Shown: positions 1 through 8,832 of the stretch, in pieces
Layout: each line of letters opens with the position of its first letter
How positions within the stretch are numbered: the stretch's first letter is position 1
From: Halosegnis rubeus
GTDB taxonomy: Archaea > Halobacteriota > Halobacteria > Halobacteriales > Haloarculaceae
Assembly: GCF_009184545.1 (NCBI RefSeq)
Contig: NZ_QJOW01000001.1
Span: forward strand, 558,001 to 622,000
Direction of reading: 5' to 3'
DNA length: 64,000 nt
Made by a program: the position numbers and the translations under genes
The notes under the pieces: generated by a model
Seen by the model: the letters and a program-made list of their open reading frames with translations, nothing else
Told to the model about the DNA's origin: nothing
Databases searched by the model: none

Positions 1-1233
1 CGGGCCGCGCTGTTCGACCGAGACGCCGGCGTCGCCGCCGCCCGCGACACCGCCCGCGACATCGTCGAACGCGTCCGCACCGAGGGTGACGTGGCGCTGC
101 GTGAGTACGCCGAGGAGTTCGACGGCGTCTCCGTCGGCAACGTCGACATCACCGACGAAGTCGAACGCGCCGCCGACCGACTCGACGACGATCTGCTCGC
201 CCACATCGAGACCGCCGCCGCCAACATCCGCGAGTTCCACGAGGCTCAGCGTCCGGACAACTGGACGGGAGAGTTCGACGGCCGCGAGCTCGGCCGGCGG
301 TATCGCCCGCTCGAACGCGTCGGGGCGTACGTCCCCGGCGGGACCGCGGCCTACCCATCCTCGGCACTGATGGGTGTCATCCCGGCGAAGGTGGCCGGCG
401 TCGACCACGTCGCCGTCGCCACTCCCCCCGCAGCGGAGCTGAACGACGCGACGCTGGCGGCCATCCACGCCGCCGATGCTGACGCCGTGTATCAGGCCGG
501 CGGGGCACAGGCGATTGCCGCGCTCGCGTACGGGACCGAGTCCGTCTCGAGCGTCGAGAAGATCGTCGGTCCCGGCAATCGGTTCGTCACCGCGGCGAAG
601 GCCGAGGTGCGCGAGGACTGTGAAATCGATTTCCTCGCCGGTCCCTCCGAGGTGCTTGTCATCGCCGACGAGACGGCAGACCCCGCCGTCGTCGCCTCCG
701 ACCTCGTCGCACAGGCGGAACACGACCCGAACGCCTCCGTCGTCGCCGTGACGCCCGACGAGTCCCTTGCAGGCGACATCGCCGCGGAGTGTGAGCGACA
801 GGCCCCAGAGCGCGACCGCAGGGACGTGATTCAGGAGGCGCTCGACAACGACGCCTCCGGCGTGTTCACCGCGCGGTCGATGTCCGAGGCCGTGCTGTTT
901 GCCGGCGAGTACGCGGCCGAACACCTCTCGATTCAAGCGGAAAACGACGAGGAGCTGCTCGACCGCATCGAGGCCGGCGGGAGCGTGTTTCTCGGCCCGT
1001 TTTCCCCGGTCGCGGCGGGCGATTACGCCGCCGGCCCGAACCACGTCCTCCCGACGGGCGGGCTGGCGAAGACGACCGGCGGTCTCTCCGTCGACCACTT
1101 CCTCGTCTCACAGACGGTCCAGCGGCTCGACCGCGACGCCCTCGCTGACATCTCTGAGACGGTCACGACGCTGGCCGAAACCGAGGGGCTGGAGGCACAC
1201 GCCGAGAGCGTTCGCAAGCGGTTCGAGGAGTAG
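1..1233 (+). CDS. hisD: Histidinol dehydrogenase, 5'-truncated by the window edge
   Basis: Catalyses the last two steps of histidine synthesis, histidinol to histidinal to histidine, with NAD and zinc. The frame is open from base 1, where it already reads RAALFDRDAG, so the true start lies upstream; 410 codons are visible, close to the family's usual 420-430 residues. Family hallmarks seen include YVPGGTAAYPSS, the IVGPGN motif, FLAGPSEVL and QAEHDP near the zinc site, EHLSI, and a C-terminal GPNHVLPTGG block. The gene ends at TAG and is followed by a short gap to a convergent cold-shock gene. Identity is secure; only the N-terminus is missing. Confidence 0.96.
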   Translation, partial: RAALFDRDAGVAAARDTARDIVERVRTEGDVALREYAEEFDGVSVGNVDITDEVERAADRLDDDLLAHIETAAANIREFHEAQRPDNWTGEFDGRELGRRYRPLERVGAYVPGGTAAYPSSALMGVIPAKVAGVDHVAVATPPAAELNDATLAAIHAADADAVYQAGGAQAIAALAYGTESVSSVEKIVGPGNRFVTAAKAEVREDCEIDFLAGPSEVLVIADETADPAVVASDLVAQAEHDPNASVVAVTPDESLAGDIAAECERQAPERDRRDVIQEALDNDASGVFTARSMSEAVLFAGEYAAEHLSIQAENDEELLDRIEAGGSVFLGPFSPVAAGDYAAGPNHVLPTGGLAKTTGGLSVDHFLVSQTVQRLDRDALADISETVTTLAETEGLEAHAESVRKRFEE

Positions 1234-1282
1234 CCGTCGCTCGCCGGTCAATAAATGAAAGAAGTCGATTGAGGACTGTAGC

Positions 1283-1477
1283 TTAGTTGCGGACGAGGTT
1301 CGTCGCGCGCGGGCCCTTGTCTGCCTGTTCGATTTCGAACTCCACGTCCGTCCCCTCTTCGAGGTCCGGGCCGCCGACATCCTCCATGTGGAAGAACACG
1401 TCGTCGTCAGAGTCGTCAGTCTCGATGAAACCGTAGCCGCCAGTGTCGTTGAAGAAGTCAACCGTACCGTTTACCAT
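1283..1477 (-). CDS. cspA: Cold-shock protein, CspA family
   Basis: A 64-residue single-domain cold-shock (OB-fold) protein that should bind single-stranded RNA or DNA. The two nucleic-acid-binding motifs are present as GYGFIE (RNP1-like) and DVFFH (RNP2-like), and the length is typical of the family. The ATG at MVNGTVDFF is chosen because family members start there; a 14-residue upstream extension (MPTLNRGSG) looks unrelated. It stands alone on the minus strand, convergent with hisD. A weak TATA-like stretch (TTAACC) lies about 33 bp upstream. The acidic content is normal for haloarchaea. Confidence 0.95.
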   Translation of the reverse strand: MVNGTVDFFNDTGGYGFIETDDSDDDVFFHMEDVGGPDLEEGTDVEFEIEQADKGPRATNLVRN

Positions 1478-1719
1478 TACATCAATACACAGTCCCGAGC
1501 CACGGTTAAGGGTTGGCATTCGTCCGACTGCGTGTCAGACGAACACACGAATGGAACTCGAAGCACGATTTTGGTGGACATATGTTTCGACACGTCGGCT
1601 CTTGGCAGGATTCTCGACCGTACGGTCGGGAGCCGTCGCGCTCGTGGTGGATACGCGGATTCGCGACACATGACGGACGCGCCACTGTTTCACGGTACAC
1701 ACTCTCACGACAGAGGACG
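1478..1719. other. Intergenic region with a 14-bp perfect palindrome
   Basis: No convincing gene is seen between the GINS stop and the cold-shock start. It holds the promoter side of the cold-shock gene and, at 1615-1628, the perfect palindrome CGACCGTACGGTCG, whose arms extend by two more pairs after a wobble. Open frames across this stretch are short and lack haloarchaeal acidic composition. Confidence 0.5.
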
Positions 1720-2619
1720 CTACTCCAGTGGTTCGGCGGCGTCCTGCTTCAGGAGTGGCTCGACGTTCTCGGCGGGGAGGTCCACGATGTCCTCGGCCGA
1801 GAGGTCGTACGAGCGTTCGTCCACGCCGAACACCTCACCCACGTCACGCGTGATGCGGACGGTAGTGCGGTCGACGCTCGGCGACTCGCCGGACTCGTCA
1901 GCGGCGGCAGTGTCGTCCGCACCGGCGGCATCGGCCGTCGTGCGCGTGGCGGGCGTGCGGTCGCCCGCGGCCGCCTCGGAACCGGTGTCGTCGCCATCGC
2001 CCATCATGTCCGCGGCGCTCACCTCACCACTCGCCCTGGCATCGGCTGGCGTGTCCGGCGGTGCGGGCGGCGCGTCGTCGGTGTCGGGCGTCGGGTCCAA
2101 CCCGAGTTCGGCGGCGGCACTCGGCTCCGGCGCGGGGTCGTCGCTCGCCGGCGTGTCGGTCGGATTCGGCGTCGGCTCCGATTCGCTCGGCTCCGTCACC
2201 GGTTCGCGCGAACAGGAGATTCCTGACCCGTCGCCTTCGAGCACGCCGTTGAGAACGTGTTCGCGGCTCTGCTCGATACGCTCGACCAGCGTCGAGAACA
2301 GCTCGCGCTCCTCGTCGGTCAGCCCGTTCTCGTCGGTCGGCATCCCGGCGGCGGCGATAGAGGCCATCTTGACCACCTTGCCGACGCGGCGCTCGTAAAT
2401 CGCCTCGACGGTTGATTTTGCCGTCTCGATGTCGTCCGAGAGCCGCCGCACCTCCGGCGAGGAGAAGGGATCGTCCGCGCGTTCCGCGGCGCGGTCGCGC
2501 TCGCGGGTCAGCTCCTGGATGAACTCCCCCACGTCCTGATAGAAGCTGGGGCGGAGATTCTGCAGGCTACTCGCCTGTCGTTCCCTGCTCTGGATGGATT
2601 GGAGCTCGTCGAGATTCAT
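1720..2619 (-). CDS. GINS complex subunit (Gins51/Sld5-type), DNA replication
   Basis: Component of the archaeal GINS complex, which joins MCM and the Cdc45/RecJ-like factor in the replicative CMG helicase and contacts primase. The 299-residue protein starts MNLDELQSIQ; residues 1-130 form the helical A domain, 140-240 are an acidic, Pro/Ala/Thr-rich linker, and the last 55 residues (from TTVRITRDVG to the C-terminus) look like the small B domain ending EPLLKQDAAEPLE. The ATG overlaps the priS stop by ATGA, so the two are translationally coupled, as known for haloarchaeal priS-GINS pairs. A longer open frame runs upstream inside priS but is an overlap artefact. The linker is longer than in non-halophilic homologues. 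Confidence 0.88.
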   Translation of the reverse strand: MNLDELQSIQSRERQASSLQNLRPSFYQDVGEFIQELTRERDRAAERADDPFSSPEVRRLSDDIETAKSTVEAIYERRVGKVVKMASIAAAGMPTDENGLTDEERELFSTLVERIEQSREHVLNGVLEGDGSGISCSREPVTEPSESEPTPNPTDTPASDDPAPEPSAAAELGLDPTPDTDDAPPAPPDTPADARASGEVSAADMMGDGDDTGSEAAAGDRTPATRTTADAAGADDTAAADESGESPSVDRTTVRITRDVGEVFGVDERSYDLSAEDIVDLPAENVEPLLKQDAAEPLE

Positions 2620-3803
2620 TCTGCCACCTTCTCGGCGCGGCCCCGAGCCATCAGGAACACACCGAGCGCTTCGTCCACCGCCTGTTTCCCTTCCGCTATC
2701 ATAAATCCTTGCTCCCCGTCGAAGGTCGTCGGGCCGGGGTTGGTCACCTCGACCTGAACCTCGTGGCCGCGGAACTGCGCCGGAATCGCGTCCTGGAGCG
2801 GTCGGAAGTCGTCGAGGTCGCCCCGGTCGATTTCGGTGACGACCAGCCCGGAGCCGCCGTGGAGACTTCCCGGCAGCCGGATGAGCCGATTGATGTCCGT
2901 CGTCACCGGCTCGTCGATGGGTGCGCCGTCTTCCGCGAGCGTCTGCTCGAACAGTCGCTTCGCGATGGACACCACTGCTGCGTGGACATCGAGGTTGCCG
3001 TCGCGCAGTTGGTCGTAGCTGTCCGTCGCCGCACGCAGGGTGGCCTTCGCCTTCCCCTCGCCGACGCCGTCGAACTCCCGTAAGCGGGCGAGCGCTTCCT
3101 CCTCGGGAAGCTCGCGAATCTCGTCCACGAGCTCGAGCAGGTGGCGGTGGACGCGGGCACCCCACCCGCCCTCAGTCGGCAACATTCGCTTTTGTGTCGG
3201 ATTCTTCAGGCCGAGCCCCTCGACCGTCTCCGTCCGGAGCAGGTCCTCGAAGGCCACGTCTGGACCGCGGACGTACTCGACGATCTCGTCGCGCTGGTCG
3301 CGCCCGAGACCCTGCACGCGGTCGGCGCGCACGTGGACGTGGTAGCCACGGCCACCCGAGAACACGACCGTCGGATCGGTGAACCCGAAGTCCCCCTCGA
3401 GGAAATCCAGCAGGTCGAACAGCGTCTCCTTGCAGGCGGCGAGCATCCCGGCGTAGCTCGTCGCCTCGGGGTCCACGCCGGGAAGGTGGTCGGCGTCGAG
3501 GTCGAAAACAAGGTCTGCCCCGCGCCACCCCTTTGCCCCCATCCGCGAGGCGTCGGGGTCGTCGTAGCGGCCGACGGAGTGGTAGACGTGGCGTGGCTGC
3601 TCGCGGGCGAGAGAGTCCGTAATCGAGCCGCTACCGGCGACTTCGTGCCACGACTGGTGGCGAATCATCGTCGTTCCCTCGCCCGGCGTGAACGGGATGT
3701 GGCCCCACTCGCGTTCGTTGGACGCCGGCGGTCCCTCGATGTCGCTCCGGCGGTAGTAGTCGCCGAACCGACCCGAGAGATACGTCCGCGTCCGCTCGTT
3801 CAT
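2616..3803 (-). CDS. priS: DNA primase small (catalytic) subunit PriS
   Basis: Catalytic subunit of the archaeo-eukaryotic primase, making RNA primers for replication together with PriL. The 395-residue protein has the metal-binding DLDAD at residues 101-105 and the nucleotide-binding SGGRGYHVH at 149-157, the two core AEP motifs. The N-terminal MNERTRTYLSGRFGDYYR is typical of haloarchaeal PriS, which supports the chosen ATG. It is first in a two-gene unit with GINS (4-bp overlap), a neighbourhood that ties primer synthesis to helicase assembly. The large subunit PriL is not in the window. Confidence 0.96.
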   Translation of the reverse strand: MNERTRTYLSGRFGDYYRRSDIEGPPASNEREWGHIPFTPGEGTTMIRHQSWHEVAGSGSITDSLAREQPRHVYHSVGRYDDPDASRMGAKGWRGADLVFDLDADHLPGVDPEATSYAGMLAACKETLFDLLDFLEGDFGFTDPTVVFSGGRGYHVHVRADRVQGLGRDQRDEIVEYVRGPDVAFEDLLRTETVEGLGLKNPTQKRMLPTEGGWGARVHRHLLELVDEIRELPEEEALARLREFDGVGEGKAKATLRAATDSYDQLRDGNLDVHAAVVSIAKRLFEQTLAEDGAPIDEPVTTDINRLIRLPGSLHGGSGLVVTEIDRGDLDDFRPLQDAIPAQFRGHEVQVEVTNPGPTTFDGEQGFMIAEGKQAVDEALGVFLMARGRAEKVAE

Positions 3804-3851
3804 CGGTTTCGAACTGCGGGACTCGGGAGTAAAAACATGTCCTTCGCCGCG

Positions 3852-4337
3852 TCACCGCCGGAAGAAGCGCGACAGCTTCTCCGTGAAGGAGTCCTCGCCT
3901 AACCGGAGATAGTATGCGTCACCGTAATCCTCGTAGTAGTTGTCGATCTTCCGGACGACCTCGAAGCCAATTCCTTGGTAGAACTCGAGTGCGTTTTCGT
4001 TACTGGTGCGCGCGTGACAGGTGACCTTGCCGTACTCCTCGGCGACGGCGGCGACGAGCCGTTTGCCGTGTCCCTCCCCGCGTTCGTCGGGATCGACGGC
4101 GAGAAAGAGGATGTACCCGTCACGCCGGACCGAGGCGAAGCCGACGAGTCGCTCCTCGTCCAGTGTGCGCTCGATGAGTACGAACGTCCGCGACCGGGCG
4201 TACGCGTCGGTGAAGAAGCCGCGCCGCTGGCGGAGCACGCCCTCCTCCCGCCGAATTCCCTCCTTCAGTGCCCACGCGTCCTCGACGAAGGTGTCGTCAC
4301 CCTGTTCGACGACGCGAAGTTCGACTGTGGCACTCAC
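3852..4337 (-). CDS. GNAT-family N-acetyltransferase
   Basis: A 161-residue GNAT fold protein, expected to transfer an acetyl group from acetyl-CoA; the substrate is unknown. The acetyl-CoA pyrophosphate loop is clear as RGEGHG at residues 86-91, preceded by the LFLAVDPDER strand, and followed by the NALEFYQGIGFE segment typical of protein or small-molecule acetyltransferases. It is divergent from the DUF502 gene; a TATA-like AGTTAAATT (4360-4368, minus) sits 27 bp before the ATG, consistent with a leaderless transcript. It might be a RimI-like enzyme, but the sequence does not decide. Confidence 0.82.
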   Translation of the reverse strand: MSATVELRVVEQGDDTFVEDAWALKEGIRREEGVLRQRRGFFTDAYARSRTFVLIERTLDEERLVGFASVRRDGYILFLAVDPDERGEGHGKRLVAAVAEEYGKVTCHARTSNENALEFYQGIGFEVVRKIDNYYEDYGDAYYLRLGEDSFTEKLSRFFRR

Positions 4338-4359
4338 TGGTAGAACCTACGAGCGGGAG

Positions 4360-4368
4360 AATTTAACT
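4360..4368 (-). promoter_or_regulatory. TATA box of the GNAT gene
   Basis: AGTTAAATT on the minus strand, about 27 bp before the ATG at 4337; spacing fits a leaderless haloarchaeal transcript. Confidence 0.55.
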
Positions 4369-4391
4369 CCAACGCCCCTCCCCCCGGAAGG

Positions 4392-4398
4392 TTATAAT
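4392..4398 (+). promoter_or_regulatory. TATA box of the DUF502 gene
   Basis: TTATAAT lies 26 bp before the ATG at 4421. It favours that ATG over the in-frame ATG at 4397, which would overlap the TATA box itself. Confidence 0.6.
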
Positions 4399-4420
4399 GG
4401 GTGGACGTGTCGGTACCCGT

Positions 4421-5485
4421 ATGTCGTTCAGCGTTGACGATGAGGCGCAGGGAGAGACCGACGGCGCGAGTTCGGTGAGCGAGGTCGTCCGCCGCTCGTT
4501 CCTGACCGGCATCGCGACCGTCGTTCCGCTCATCGTCACTGCGCTCATCGTCAACTTCGGCGTGGGGTACATCGACAGCGCACTCCAGCCGCTCGTCGAC
4601 GGTCTCCGGAGCAGTCCGTTCGGCCCGAACGAGTTCACCGACGGTCAGATAAAGGTGCTCGCCGTCGTCGTCTTCGTCTGCTTCATCTTCCTGCTTGGTC
4701 TCGTCGCGGAGTTCTCGAAGCGCGGCACGAAGTTCGGCGCGTACTTCGATGACTTCATGTCCCGGATTCCGGGGCTCGGCTCCGTCTACACCTCGTTCAA
4801 CGAGATGTCCGAAATTATGCTGGATTCGGACACCGACAGCTTCCAGGAAATCGTCCTCGTCGAGTACCCCGGCGAGGGGTCGTACACGGTCGCGTTCAAG
4901 ACCGCCGAGACGCCGTCCGTCATCGAGCGCGACACCGGCCACGAAGACATGGTGACGCTGTTCATGCCGATGGCACCAAACCCCGTGATGGGCGGGTTCG
5001 TCATCCACGTCTCTCGTGACCGCGTCGTGGACGTCGACATCACCGTGGAGCAGGGACTTCGCTCGATCGTCACCTCCGGAGTCGCGCTCACCGACAGCGA
5101 CGACGGTCCCGACCTGCGCGGGCTCAGCCCGGACGAGATGGAGACGCTCGGTAGCATCAAACGCATCGAACAACACATCGAACCCGGGCAAGAGCGAGCA
5201 GTCACGGACGAGGGCGAGGACACCGATGCGCGGGTCGAAGAGTACGACACCGAAGTCGCCCCCGAACACTCCGATACGCCCGACAAAATCGCCGACCGCG
5301 AGCGCACGGCCGAACGCGAGGAGACCGACACAGTCCCGGCCGAGGCGGCAAAGCGAGACAGCGACACGGATGAGACCGACCCACCCCCCGCCGAGCTGGC
5401 AGACCGCGACGACGCGACCCGCGAGCCGACGACCGACACGCCGGCAGAACGCGCCGGCCGCCGCGACGACGACACCGAGACGTGA
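4421..5485 (+). CDS. DUF502 family membrane protein with repetitive acidic tail
   Basis: Member of the DUF502 family of predicted membrane proteins of unknown function. Starting at MSFSVDDEAQ gives 354 residues. Two transmembrane segments are visible (TGIATVVPLIVTALIVNFGV and VLAVVVFVCFIFLLGLVAEF), followed by the family core with RIPGLGSVYTSFNEM and the PNPVMGGFV motif. The last 100 residues are a disordered, charged tail with short repeats around AERE, PAEAAKRD, PAELADRD and PAERAGRRD. Its TGA overlaps the GTG start of archease, so it leads the archease-rtcB operon. No direct role in RNA repair is known. Confidence 0.83.
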   Translation: MSFSVDDEAQGETDGASSVSEVVRRSFLTGIATVVPLIVTALIVNFGVGYIDSALQPLVDGLRSSPFGPNEFTDGQIKVLAVVVFVCFIFLLGLVAEFSKRGTKFGAYFDDFMSRIPGLGSVYTSFNEMSEIMLDSDTDSFQEIVLVEYPGEGSYTVAFKTAETPSVIERDTGHEDMVTLFMPMAPNPVMGGFVIHVSRDRVVDVDITVEQGLRSIVTSGVALTDSDDGPDLRGLSPDEMETLGSIKRIEQHIEPGQERAVTDEGEDTDARVEEYDTEVAPEHSDTPDKIADRERTAEREETDTVPAEAAKRDSDTDETDPPPAELADRDDATREPTTDTPAERAGRRDDDTET

Positions 5486-5898
5486 CCGGTCGCTTCGAAC
5501 TCCGCGATCACACCGCCGATGTTGCGGTCGCGGCCCGCGGGTCGACCCTCGATACTGCCTTTGCCGCGACCGCCGACGGCCTGACTGCGGCGATGTGTGA
5601 CGACTACCCGCCCGGCGGCGACCGGTTTGAACTCGCCGTCCGGGAGTCCACGCTGGAGACGCTGCTGTTCTCGTATCTGGACGAGCTCATCTACCAGCGC
5701 GACGTGCGCGGCGTCCTCCCCTGTGACCACGCCGCCGCCGTGACCGGGACGGCCGACGAATGGGAGATCACGGCGAGCGCGCGCGGACTCCCGCTTGACG
5801 CGGTCGCCGCCCGCGGGGTGAAAGCCGTCACGTACTCACAGCTCTCCGTCGCCCGGACCGACGACGGCTGGGAGACGTACGTGGTCTTCGACGTCTGA
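5482..5898 (+). CDS. Archease, RtcB activator
   Basis: A 138-residue archease, the small metal-binding protein that promotes guanylylation of the RNA ligase RtcB and multiple turnovers. It has the family's opening FELRDHTADVAV, with the metal-ligand aspartate in DHTADV, and the closing KAVTYSQLSV block near the C-terminus. The start is GTG, overlapping the upstream TGA (GTGA). It lies 39 bp before rtcB, the expected functional partner, so context and sequence agree. Confidence 0.95.
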   Translation: MTGRFELRDHTADVAVAARGSTLDTAFAATADGLTAAMCDDYPPGGDRFELAVRESTLETLLFSYLDELIYQRDVRGVLPCDHAAAVTGTADEWEITASARGLPLDAVAARGVKAVTYSQLSVARTDDGWETYVVFDV

Positions 5899-5937
5899 GA
5901 GCGAAAGCTATTCCGCCGCGCCGCGAGGAGTCTCGCC

Positions 5938-8832
5938 ATGAGCGACGACGACGAGACGTTTGAGGCGGGCGGCTACACCCTCCACCGCCGCCGCGAGTTC
6001 GTCTGGGAACTCCCCAAACAGGGAGACATGCGCGTTCCGGCCCGCGTGCTCGCGAGCCGCGACCTCTTGGAAGAAATCTCAGAGGACCGCACCATCGAAC
6101 AGCTCCGGAACACGACCCACCTGCCGGGCGTCACCGACTACGCCATCTGTATGCCCGACGGCCACCAGGGGTATGGCTTCCCCGTCGGCGGGGTGGCCGC
6201 CATCGATGCCGAAGATGGCTGTATTTCGCCGGGAGCGGTCGGCTACGACATCAACTGCCTTCCGAAGGATACCGAGGTCACGCTCTCGTTCGGGCGTCGG
6301 GCTCCTATCGAGACGCTGGACCGACGGTTCGAGGATGAACAGGCCGTCGTCGCGACCGGTGAGGACCGAGTCAACTCTCAGATTCAACTGTTCACGGAAT
6401 CTAAACCAACAGAGGTGTTCCGGGTGACGACCACGGACGGGGATACTGTCCGTGCGACTGCCGACCACCCGTTCATGACTCCCGATGGGATGGTGGAACT
6501 CGATGAGCTCGACACCGGAGATACCGTACTCACTAGTGGCTTCGTGGGCGTTGTGGACGAACAGCCAGAAGAGTTCACCCTACTGGACGAGAGCGACTTC
6601 GAAGACGAGAACCACCAGCTCGTCAGCCACCTCACCGAACAGGATTTACTTCCGCTCCGGTCAACCGACGATGCGTTCGCCCGGCTGCTGAAACTCGTTG
6701 GCTTCCACACGGGGGATGGTTCGTTCTCGGGGGCTCAAAGCTGGTTCTACGCCGACCGTGAGGACCTCGAAGCGATTCGTGACGATATCTCGGCGCTCGG
6801 CTTCTCCCCGTCGCCAGTTTACGAACGCGAGCGCGACCATCAGGTAAATGAAACCGAATTCTCGCGGACAGAGCACAGCGTGAAGGTCGGCGCAAGAGGG
6901 TTCAACAAGCTTCTCACGAAACTTGGTGCGCCGAGGGGGCCGAAAGTCGAATCCGGATTCACCACTCCAGCGTACTTCGACCGACTGACCGACTGGCAAC
7001 GTGCCCTGTATCTGTCTGCGTACTTCGGGGCGGAGATGAGTGCGCCGAGTGCACAACACGACAAGAATCTCTACTGTCCGAAGGTCTCACAGAATCGTGA
7101 ACGGGCGGTCGCGGATGCAGGCGAGCAGTTCATGCACGAGGTCGCTGATGCACTCAACTCGCTCGGCATCGAGACAAACACGGTCGAACGGTTTGAGGCC
7201 GACTCGCGCGACGGTGTTGAGCGACTCCGAGTTGGTATCAAGAACGATTCGGAAAACCTCATTCAGTTCTTCTCGACTGTCGGCTACCGATACAACGAGC
7301 ACAAACAACAGGAGGCTGCCGCTGCGATGCAGTATCTAAAGCGGAAAGAACACACCATCGAACGCCGGGCCGAAATTGCAGCCGAGGTTGCCACCCGTGC
7401 TGACGGCGGTACGCCCGTCAGTACGCTCCGTGCCGAGTCCGACATCAACGACCGATTCATTGAGCGAAGCGCGTGGAGTGGCCGAAGCGGTCGTCCACGT
7501 CCTCCAGCCGACTTTCCGGACTACGAGGAGTTCCGTACGGAGGTGTCGGTGCGCCCCGACAATACGGTCCAAACAGCGATCGAACAGATCGAGTTGGCTG
7601 GAGCTGAACCGGTTTATGATATCGGCGTCGAACACGACGCGCATAACTTCATCGCAGACGGCTTCGTCGTCTCGAACTGCGGCGTCCGGATGATGCGGAC
7701 GAACCTCACCTACGACGATATCGAGGGTCGCGAGGAGGAGCTGACGAACGCGCTGTTCGACGCGGTGCCGACCGGCCTCGGCGGTGGCGGTGTCATCGAC
7801 GGGTCGCGTGAATCCATCGACGCCGCGCTCGAATACGGCGTCGAGTGGGCACTCGAAGAAGGGTGGGCGATCGAGTCGGATCTGACCCACTGTGAGGACG
7901 GTGGCCGGCGGCTCGACGCCGACCCGAGCGCCGTCTCGAAGCGTGCGAAAGACCGCGCGATGAACCAGATGGGGAGTCTCGGCTCCGGCAACCACTTCCT
8001 CGAAGTCCAGCGCGTGACGGACATCTTCGATACCGACACCGCAGACGCCTACGGTCTCAGCGAGGAGCAGGTGGTCGTGCTCATCCACTGTGGCTCGCGC
8101 GGGCTGGGCCACCAGACCTGCAACGACTATCTCCGGCAAATCGAGGAGGAACACGACGACCTGCTCGCGCAGCTTCCGGACCGGGAACTCGCCGCCGCAC
8201 CCGCCGGCTCCGACCTCGCGGAGGAATACTACGGTGCGATGTGCGCCTGCATCAACTTCGCGTGGGTGAATCGACAGCTCATCATGCACCGGACGCGGGA
8301 GGTCTTTGCCGACGTGTTCGACCGGAGCTGGCGCGAGATGGAGATGGAACTGCTGTACGACGTGGCCCACAACATCGCGAAACGCGAGGTCCACCAGACG
8401 AGCGCGGGCGAGACGGAACTGTTCGTCCACCGGAAGGGAGCGACGCGGGCGTTCCCCGCCGGCCACCCGGAGGTGCCGACGGCCTACCGCGACACGGGCC
8501 AGCCCGTCATCATCCCGGGGTCGATGGGTGCAGGGTCGTACGTGCTCTCGGGCGGTGACCACTCCCTGTCGGAAACGTTCGGCTCAACGGCCCACGGTGC
8601 CGGCCGACTGATGTCGCGCACCCAAGCGAAAGACGAGTTCTGGGGCGGCGACGTGCAGGACGACCTCCGCGACCAGCAGAAGGTGTACGTCAAAGCCTCC
8701 TCGGGTGCGACAATCGCGGAGGAAGCCCCCGGCGTCTACAAAGATATCGACGAGGTGGTCAGGATTTCGGACGCGCTCGGCATCGGCGATAAAGTGGCTC
8801 GGACGTTCCCGGTCTGCAACATCAAGGGCTGA
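5938..8832 (+). CDS. rtcB: tRNA-splicing ligase RtcB, interrupted by an intein
   Basis: RtcB joins 2',3'-cyclic phosphate or 3'-phosphate RNA ends to 5'-OH ends with GTP and manganese, sealing tRNA halves after intron removal. The precursor is 964 residues; removing the intein (residues 107-580) leaves a 490-residue ligase, the normal size. Ligase motifs include DGHQGYGFPVGG, the interrupted GYDIN/CGVRM site, GSLGSGNHFLEVQ, HCGSRGLGHQ and the C-terminal PGSMGAGSYVL around the guanylylated histidine region. The cysteine after the intein is the family's conserved metal ligand, so an unspliced precursor should be inactive. Partner archease is immediately upstream. Confidence 0.96.
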   Translation: MSDDDETFEAGGYTLHRRREFVWELPKQGDMRVPARVLASRDLLEEISEDRTIEQLRNTTHLPGVTDYAICMPDGHQGYGFPVGGVAAIDAEDGCISPGAVGYDINCLPKDTEVTLSFGRRAPIETLDRRFEDEQAVVATGEDRVNSQIQLFTESKPTEVFRVTTTDGDTVRATADHPFMTPDGMVELDELDTGDTVLTSGFVGVVDEQPEEFTLLDESDFEDENHQLVSHLTEQDLLPLRSTDDAFARLLKLVGFHTGDGSFSGAQSWFYADREDLEAIRDDISALGFSPSPVYERERDHQVNETEFSRTEHSVKVGARGFNKLLTKLGAPRGPKVESGFTTPAYFDRLTDWQRALYLSAYFGAEMSAPSAQHDKNLYCPKVSQNRERAVADAGEQFMHEVADALNSLGIETNTVERFEADSRDGVERLRVGIKNDSENLIQFFSTVGYRYNEHKQQEAAAAMQYLKRKEHTIERRAEIAAEVATRADGGTPVSTLRAESDINDRFIERSAWSGRSGRPRPPADFPDYEEFRTEVSVRPDNTVQTAIEQIELAGAEPVYDIGVEHDAHNFIADGFVVSNCGVRMMRTNLTYDDIEGREEELTNALFDAVPTGLGGGGVIDGSRESIDAALEYGVEWALEEGWAIESDLTHCEDGGRRLDADPSAVSKRAKDRAMNQMGSLGSGNHFLEVQRVTDIFDTDTADAYGLSEEQVVVLIHCGSRGLGHQTCNDYLRQIEEEHDDLLAQLPDRELAAAPAGSDLAEEYYGAMCACINFAWVNRQLIMHRTREVFADVFDRSWREMEMELLYDVAHNIAKREVHQTSAGETELFVHRKGATRAFPAGHPEVPTAYRDTGQPVIIPGSMGAGSYVLSGGDHSLSETFGSTAHGAGRLMSRTQAKDEFWGGDVQDDLRDQQKVYVKASSGATIAEEAPGVYKDIDEVVRISDALGIGDKVARTFPVCNIKG
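6256..7677 (+). mobile_element. Intein with LAGLIDADG-type homing endonuclease domain in RtcB
   Basis: A 474-residue in-frame protein-splicing element. It begins with the nucleophile Cys in CLPKDTEVTLSFG, has a block B-like TADHPFMT, and ends with DIGVEHDAHNFIA and GFVVSN before the +1 extein Cys. Two degenerate dodecapeptide motifs, LVGFHTGDGSF and LYLSAYFGAEM, indicate a LAGLIDADG endonuclease; the second carries an acidic residue (GAE), so activity is possible but not certain. The penultimate residue is Ser rather than the usual His. Base use looks visibly less GC-rich than the ligase halves, suggesting horizontal arrival. Confidence 0.93.

Noticed and set aside
1388-2398. 336-codon plus-strand frame opposite GINS
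   Set aside because: Ser/Arg-rich shadow on the opposite strand of the GINS linker.
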